DNA of 64,000 nt from an uncultured Campylobacterales bacterium (GTDB lineage Bacteria > Campylobacterota > Campylobacteria > Campylobacterales > Arcobacteraceae): assembly GCA_947494995.1 (NCBI GenBank), contig CANLWY010000001.1:868001-932000 (forward strand), given 5' to 3'. Shown in pieces: positions 60,557-64,000 of this stretch. Made by a program: the position numbers and the translations under genes. A model generated the notes under the pieces. The model made no database searches, was not told the origin of the DNA, and saw only the letters and a list, made by a program, of their open reading frames with translations. Each line of letters starts with the position of its first letter. Position 1 is the stretch's first letter.

Positions 60557-63025
60557 ATGAAACGTAGAGGATTTATAAAATTAGGAGCTGCAGTAGGTGC
60601 TGCAACTACAGTAAAAGCAAGCGGTCTTGATGGTTGGGCTGATTTAACAAATTTTGATCAAAGAGTTGCATTCTCAGCAAATAGATTTGGTATGTTTAAT
60701 GCAACAATTAAAAGTGGTGAAGTAACTCAAACTACAGCTTTTGAAAAAGATTATTTCCCAACACCTATGATTAGAGCAACTGCTGATATGATGCAAAATA
60801 CTACAAGAGTAGAATACCCAATGGTGAGAAAATCATTTTTAGAAGCAAAAGGACCTTCAAAACCAGAACTAAGAGGAAAAGAAGAGTTTGTAAGAGTTTC
60901 TTGGGAAACTGCACTTGATTTAGCTGCAAAACATATGAGAACAACTTTTGATAAATATGGACCTGAAAGTATTTATGGAGAGTGTTATTGGTGGGGTGGT
61001 TCTGGACGTGTAAGTTGGGGACGAACAGTTTCTAGAAGAATGATGAGAGTTCTAGGTGGTTTTGTGACTGAATCAGGAGACTATTCAACAGGTGCTGGAT
61101 TAGTTATTATGCCTCATGTCTTAGGTGGCTCATCAGTATATGATACACCAACAAAATGGAAAGCGATAATTGAAAATGCAAAAAGTGTTGTTGTTTGGGG
61201 TTGTGATCCTATTATTACTAATCAAATTACTTGGAGTATCCCTCTTCATAGTTGTTATAACGAGTTTGCTAAGCTTCAAAAAGCTGTTGTTAGTGGAAAA
61301 ATTAAAGCATTTTCTGTTGATCCTAGGGTTAATGATACTGCTAGGTATTTAGGTTCTACTCATATTGCAGTTAAGCCTGGAACTGATCCTGCTTTAATGC
61401 TTGGTATGATTCATTACTTATATACTAAAAAACTTTATGATGCAAAATTTATTAAGAAATATACAGTTGGGTTTAATAAATTTAAAAAATATTTTATGGG
61501 TGAAGTTGATGGAGTTGCAAAAGATATTAATTGGGCTTCAAAAATCACAGGTGTTCCAGCAAACGTAATTGCAGAGTTTGCAACAACTTTAGTAAAAGAG
61601 AGATCAGTTATTCTTTGTGGTAGAGCATTACAAAGACAAGATCATGGTGAGCAAAATCACTGGATGTGTACAGTTCTTAGTGCAATGTTAGGACACATGG
61701 GATTACCTGGTGGTGGATTAGAATTCTCATTAGCTTATAATTCAAGTGGAGCTTCAGATAGAGTAACACCTACAATTTCAGGAATTTCACAATCTATTCC
61801 AGAAAAATACAATAAAAAATATCCAAATGCTCCTTGGTTAAAACATCATGATGTAGTTATTCCATCATCAAGATCTATTGAAGCTCTAGCTAATCCTGGA
61901 AAAGAGATAGATTATAATGGTAAAAAAATCAAGTTGCCACATATTAGATTAATGTATAACGCATCAGGATCTCCACTTACAAGACATCAAGATGTAAATA
62001 ATATGATTGAACAATGGAAAAAAGTAGATACTGTAATTACAGCTGAACCATTTTGGACTTCAACTGCAAAAATGTCAGATATTGTATTTCCTGTTGCTTT
62101 AGAACTTGAAAGAGTAGATATTGATCAAACAGGTAGTACAAAAGAGTTTATTTTAGCAAGAAAAGCTGAGGTTGCACCTGCTGGTGAGAGTCAAAGTGAT
62201 TTCTGGATTTGTAAAGAGCTATGTAAAAGATGGGGATATGAAGAGGTATTTACTGAAGGTAAAACAGAATTAGACTGGGTTAAGTCTATTTATGAAGATG
62301 CCTCACAAAAAGGTAAGGCTATGGGACTTTCTATGCCTACATTTAGTGAGTTTTGGGAGAAAGGTTATGTACAATTCCCTGAGGTTGATAAAAATACATT
62401 AAACTATACTAGATATACAGATTTTAGAAAAAATCCATATAAAAATAAACTTGGAACACCTTCTGGTAAAATTGAAATCTATTCACCAGTAATTGCTAAG
62501 TTTGGTTATGATGATTGTAAAGGATATCCATCTTGGATTGAACCTAAAGAGTGGTTAGGAAATAAAAAACTAACTAAAAAATATCCATTGCATTTAGTAT
62601 CACCTCACTCTAAATATAGACTTCATTCTCAAATGAATAATAGTTATTTAAGAGGATTATATGAAAAGTCTGGACGAGAGCCAATTTTAATGAATAAAAA
62701 AGAGGCACAAAAAAGAGGAATTAAAGAGGGTGATATTTTAAGAGTATTTAATGATAGAGGTGAGATTTTAGCTGGAGCTCATATTACCGAAGAAGTAATA
62801 GATGATGTTGTAATTATGTGTGAAGGTGCATGGTACTCTCCTGAAGTTCCTGGAGAAAAATCTCTTTGTCAACATGGTAATGTAAATATTCTTACTATTG
62901 ATAAGGGAACATCGAAATTAGCCCAAAGTAATATTGCTCACACTGCATTAGTACAAGTTGAAAAATATAAAGGTGTTGTTAAACCTATTAATGCCTTTAA
63001 TAAACCAAAAATCATTCAATCTTAA
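60557..63025 (+). CDS. torA: TMAO/DMSO reductase TorA-like molybdoenzyme
   Basis: This is an 822-residue periplasmic molybdopterin enzyme. The twin-arginine signal RRGFIK (residues 3-8) directs folded export. The active site has Ser as probable Mo ligand in GDYSTGAGLVIMPHVLGG (about 175-192), as in TorA/DmsA-type enzymes, with no 4Fe-4S Cys cluster at the N-terminus, which marks the single-subunit TorA/BisC group. It resembles C. jejuni Cj0264 and has the preceding cytochrome gene. It reduces TMAO and related N- or S-oxides during oxygen-limited growth. A terminator follows. Confidence 0.9.
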   Translation: MKRRGFIKLGAAVGAATTVKASGLDGWADLTNFDQRVAFSANRFGMFNATIKSGEVTQTTAFEKDYFPTPMIRATADMMQNTTRVEYPMVRKSFLEAKGPSKPELRGKEEFVRVSWETALDLAAKHMRTTFDKYGPESIYGECYWWGGSGRVSWGRTVSRRMMRVLGGFVTESGDYSTGAGLVIMPHVLGGSSVYDTPTKWKAIIENAKSVVVWGCDPIITNQITWSIPLHSCYNEFAKLQKAVVSGKIKAFSVDPRVNDTARYLGSTHIAVKPGTDPALMLGMIHYLYTKKLYDAKFIKKYTVGFNKFKKYFMGEVDGVAKDINWASKITGVPANVIAEFATTLVKERSVILCGRALQRQDHGEQNHWMCTVLSAMLGHMGLPGGGLEFSLAYNSSGASDRVTPTISGISQSIPEKYNKKYPNAPWLKHHDVVIPSSRSIEALANPGKEIDYNGKKIKLPHIRLMYNASGSPLTRHQDVNNMIEQWKKVDTVITAEPFWTSTAKMSDIVFPVALELERVDIDQTGSTKEFILARKAEVAPAGESQSDFWICKELCKRWGYEEVFTEGKTELDWVKSIYEDASQKGKAMGLSMPTFSEFWEKGYVQFPEVDKNTLNYTRYTDFRKNPYKNKLGTPSGKIEIYSPVIAKFGYDDCKGYPSWIEPKEWLGNKKLTKKYPLHLVSPHSKYRLHSQMNNSYLRGLYEKSGREPILMNKKEAQKRGIKEGDILRVFNDRGEILAGAHITEEVIDDVVIMCEGAWYSPEVPGEKSLCQHGNVNILTIDKGTSKLAQSNIAHTALVQVEKYKGVVKPINAFNKPKIIQS

Positions 63026-63032
63026 TAAAAGC

Positions 63033-63066
63033 AAAGGGTTTCATATCTTTAATGAAACCCTTTTTT
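63033..63066 (+). terminator. Terminator after torA
   Basis: The hairpin aaagggtttcat/atgaaaccctttttt has a seven-base loop and a clear T-run, 8 nt after the torA stop codon. Confidence 0.9.
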
Positions 63067-63183
63067 AGAATACTTAGTTAAAGGTGATATGGATACCTAG
63101 TCATTTATACATTCTCCTTCACTCATTCGTATCATCTTTAGCTAAGTATTTTATAAAATCTTAAAAAATACAAAGGAGTTTTA

Positions 63184-63462
63184 ATGAAAAAAACAAGTGT
63201 TTTATTTGTTTTAATGTGTACCTTAGTTTATGCTAATCCATATGCTAAGTGTTCTGGCTGTCATGGTTTAAAAGGAGAAAAGGCTGCATTAAATGGTAAG
63301 TCTAAAGTTTTAAAAGATATGACAAAAGCAGAAATAAAATCTGCAATGATAGGTTATCAAAATGGAACATATGGTGGTGCTATGAAAAATATGATGATAG
63401 CTCAATCGAAACTATTAAGTGAATCTGATATTGATACCATATCTGAAATGATTGGTAAATAG
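63184..63462 (+). CDS. Cytochrome c553-like periplasmic cytochrome
   Basis: This is a 92-residue protein with a signal peptide (about 1-18, ending VYA). One haem site CSGCHG lies just after it, and the probable sixth ligand is a C-terminal Met in KNMMIAQSK or EMIGK. Size and layout match soluble class I cytochromes of the c553 type that shuttle electrons between bc1 and oxidases or reductases. It has its own leader with a good ribosome-binding site (aaaggag). Confidence 0.88.
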   Translation: MKKTSVLFVLMCTLVYANPYAKCSGCHGLKGEKAALNGKSKVLKDMTKAEIKSAMIGYQNGTYGGAMKNMMIAQSKLLSESDIDTISEMIGK

Positions 63463-63494
63463 TAGAATCACTATACACAAAACAAGGAAAAAGA

Positions 63495-64000
63495 ATGAAG
63501 ACGTTTAATTTAAGTCTTGCTGCTATTGCAGCAATGTCAATTGTTTCAACAACTAATGCAAGTAGTTTACAAGAAGCATTAAAAAATGGAAAAATAAGCG
63601 GTGCAATTCAAGCTTACAATTTCTCTAGAAATTTAGATTCGGGAAAAGATTATGAAATCACAACTTTAAACTTAGATTTGAGTTATGAAACAGCGCGAAT
63701 AAATGGATTTGGTGCAAAAGCAACATTTCAAGCAGCTTCTTCACCATGGGCTGATGATGATGCAAAAAATGCAAGATCTGGAGATATGTATGGTTCTGGA
63801 GCTCAACTTTCAGAACTTTACCTTTCTTATAAAACGGATAATACAACAGCTCAAGTTGGTAGAATGTATTTTTGGTCACCTCTTCTTGGTGGAAGTGGAT
63901 CAAGACCAACTAAAGAAGCTATGCAAGGTATTTCTATTGTTAATTCTGACCTTCCAGATACAACAGTAACATTAGCATATATGAATAAAATGCAATCAAG
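63495..64000 (+). CDS. Outer-membrane porin (partial, 3' end outside window)
   Basis: The first 168 residues read from ATG 63495. The signal peptide (about 1-22, ending TTNA) and a short helical EALKNGKISG stretch precede beta-strand repeats (NLDLSYETARINGFGAKATF, LSELYLSYKTDNTTAQVGRM and so on). The SGAIQAYNFSRN start and RMYFWSPLLGGSGSR loop are typical of OprD-like porins of Campylobacterota. It would form a diffusion channel; specificity is unknown. The gene continues beyond the window. Confidence 0.8.
   Translation, partial: MKTFNLSLAAIAAMSIVSTTNASSLQEALKNGKISGAIQAYNFSRNLDSGKDYEITTLNLDLSYETARINGFGAKATFQAASSPWADDDAKNARSGDMYGSGAQLSELYLSYKTDNTTAQVGRMYFWSPLLGGSGSRPTKEAMQGISIVNSDLPDTTVTLAYMNKMQS

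Overview
The window looks like chromosomal DNA from an Arcobacter-type member of the Campylobacterota. The DNA is very AT-rich. Several genes resemble Campylobacter and Arcobacter counterparts: a TorA-like reductase paired with a monohaem cytochrome, a stand-alone atpE, and kinases with an HQWRQPL phospho-acceptor box. The organism call is an inference from gene content; there is no rRNA to confirm it.

Bases 1-17300 form an iron block. It starts with the end of a response regulator and a TonB-dependent receptor followed by a DUF3649/PepSY membrane pair. A leftward feo operon follows, containing a 43-residue Cys-rich protein, an ABC exporter, feoA, feoB and a small secreted protein. Next come fur with a 44-residue leader ORF, and a tight seven-gene operon ending in a P1B-type ATPase. 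This last operon has an Arg-motif HMA-like protein, a DUF2202 ferritin-like protein, three small glycine-rich membrane proteins, a P-type ATPase with RxR in place of the N-terminal CxxC, and a 72-residue membrane protein. It resembles the fez gene clusters that build ferrosomes, which are membrane-bound iron stores. Fur-box-like repeats precede most of these units, including a 36-residue ORF just downstream. The ferrosome-like operon and its extra parts are the most interesting find.

Bases 17350-24180 hold a LemA protein, a Cache-PAS-GGDEF-EAL protein, an N-acyl amino acid synthase-like (FeeM/LuxI fold) protein, and a divergent 7TMR-DISM kinase with its response regulator. Bases 24191-28483 are an apparent insertion bounded by 20-bp repeats that look like the 3' end of a tRNA. 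It carries an ABC-three-component defence-type module (SMEK protein, middle component, DUF2326 ATPase) and a DUF2971 protein.

Bases 28586-34000 are a nikABCDE nickel importer operon with a GNAT gene. A tRNA-Leu(GAG), an orphan PAS kinase, a Cache chemoreceptor flanked by identical 34-bp terminators, and atpE follow. Bases 38700-43110 hold an AsmA-like protein, a rhodanese, an SDR and an OB-fold periplasmic protein. Bases 43245-48020 are a TetR-controlled RND efflux operon with a clear palindromic operator.

Bases 48110-53640 hold a dicarboxylate symporter, a patatin lipoprotein, an APC permease and an EamA transporter. An AraC regulator follows, with an identical 19-bp repeat in front of both it and the transporter operon. 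Bases 53738-57070 are a zinc locus: a Zur-like regulator divergent from znuA, a DUF1007-NicO fusion and a methyltransferase-like protein. Bases 57171-63025 are a TorSR-like kinase/regulator pair followed by a cytochrome c and torA. Both promoters there carry the same 9-bp direct repeat with an 11-bp period. The window ends with a cytochrome c553-like gene and the start of an outer-membrane porin.
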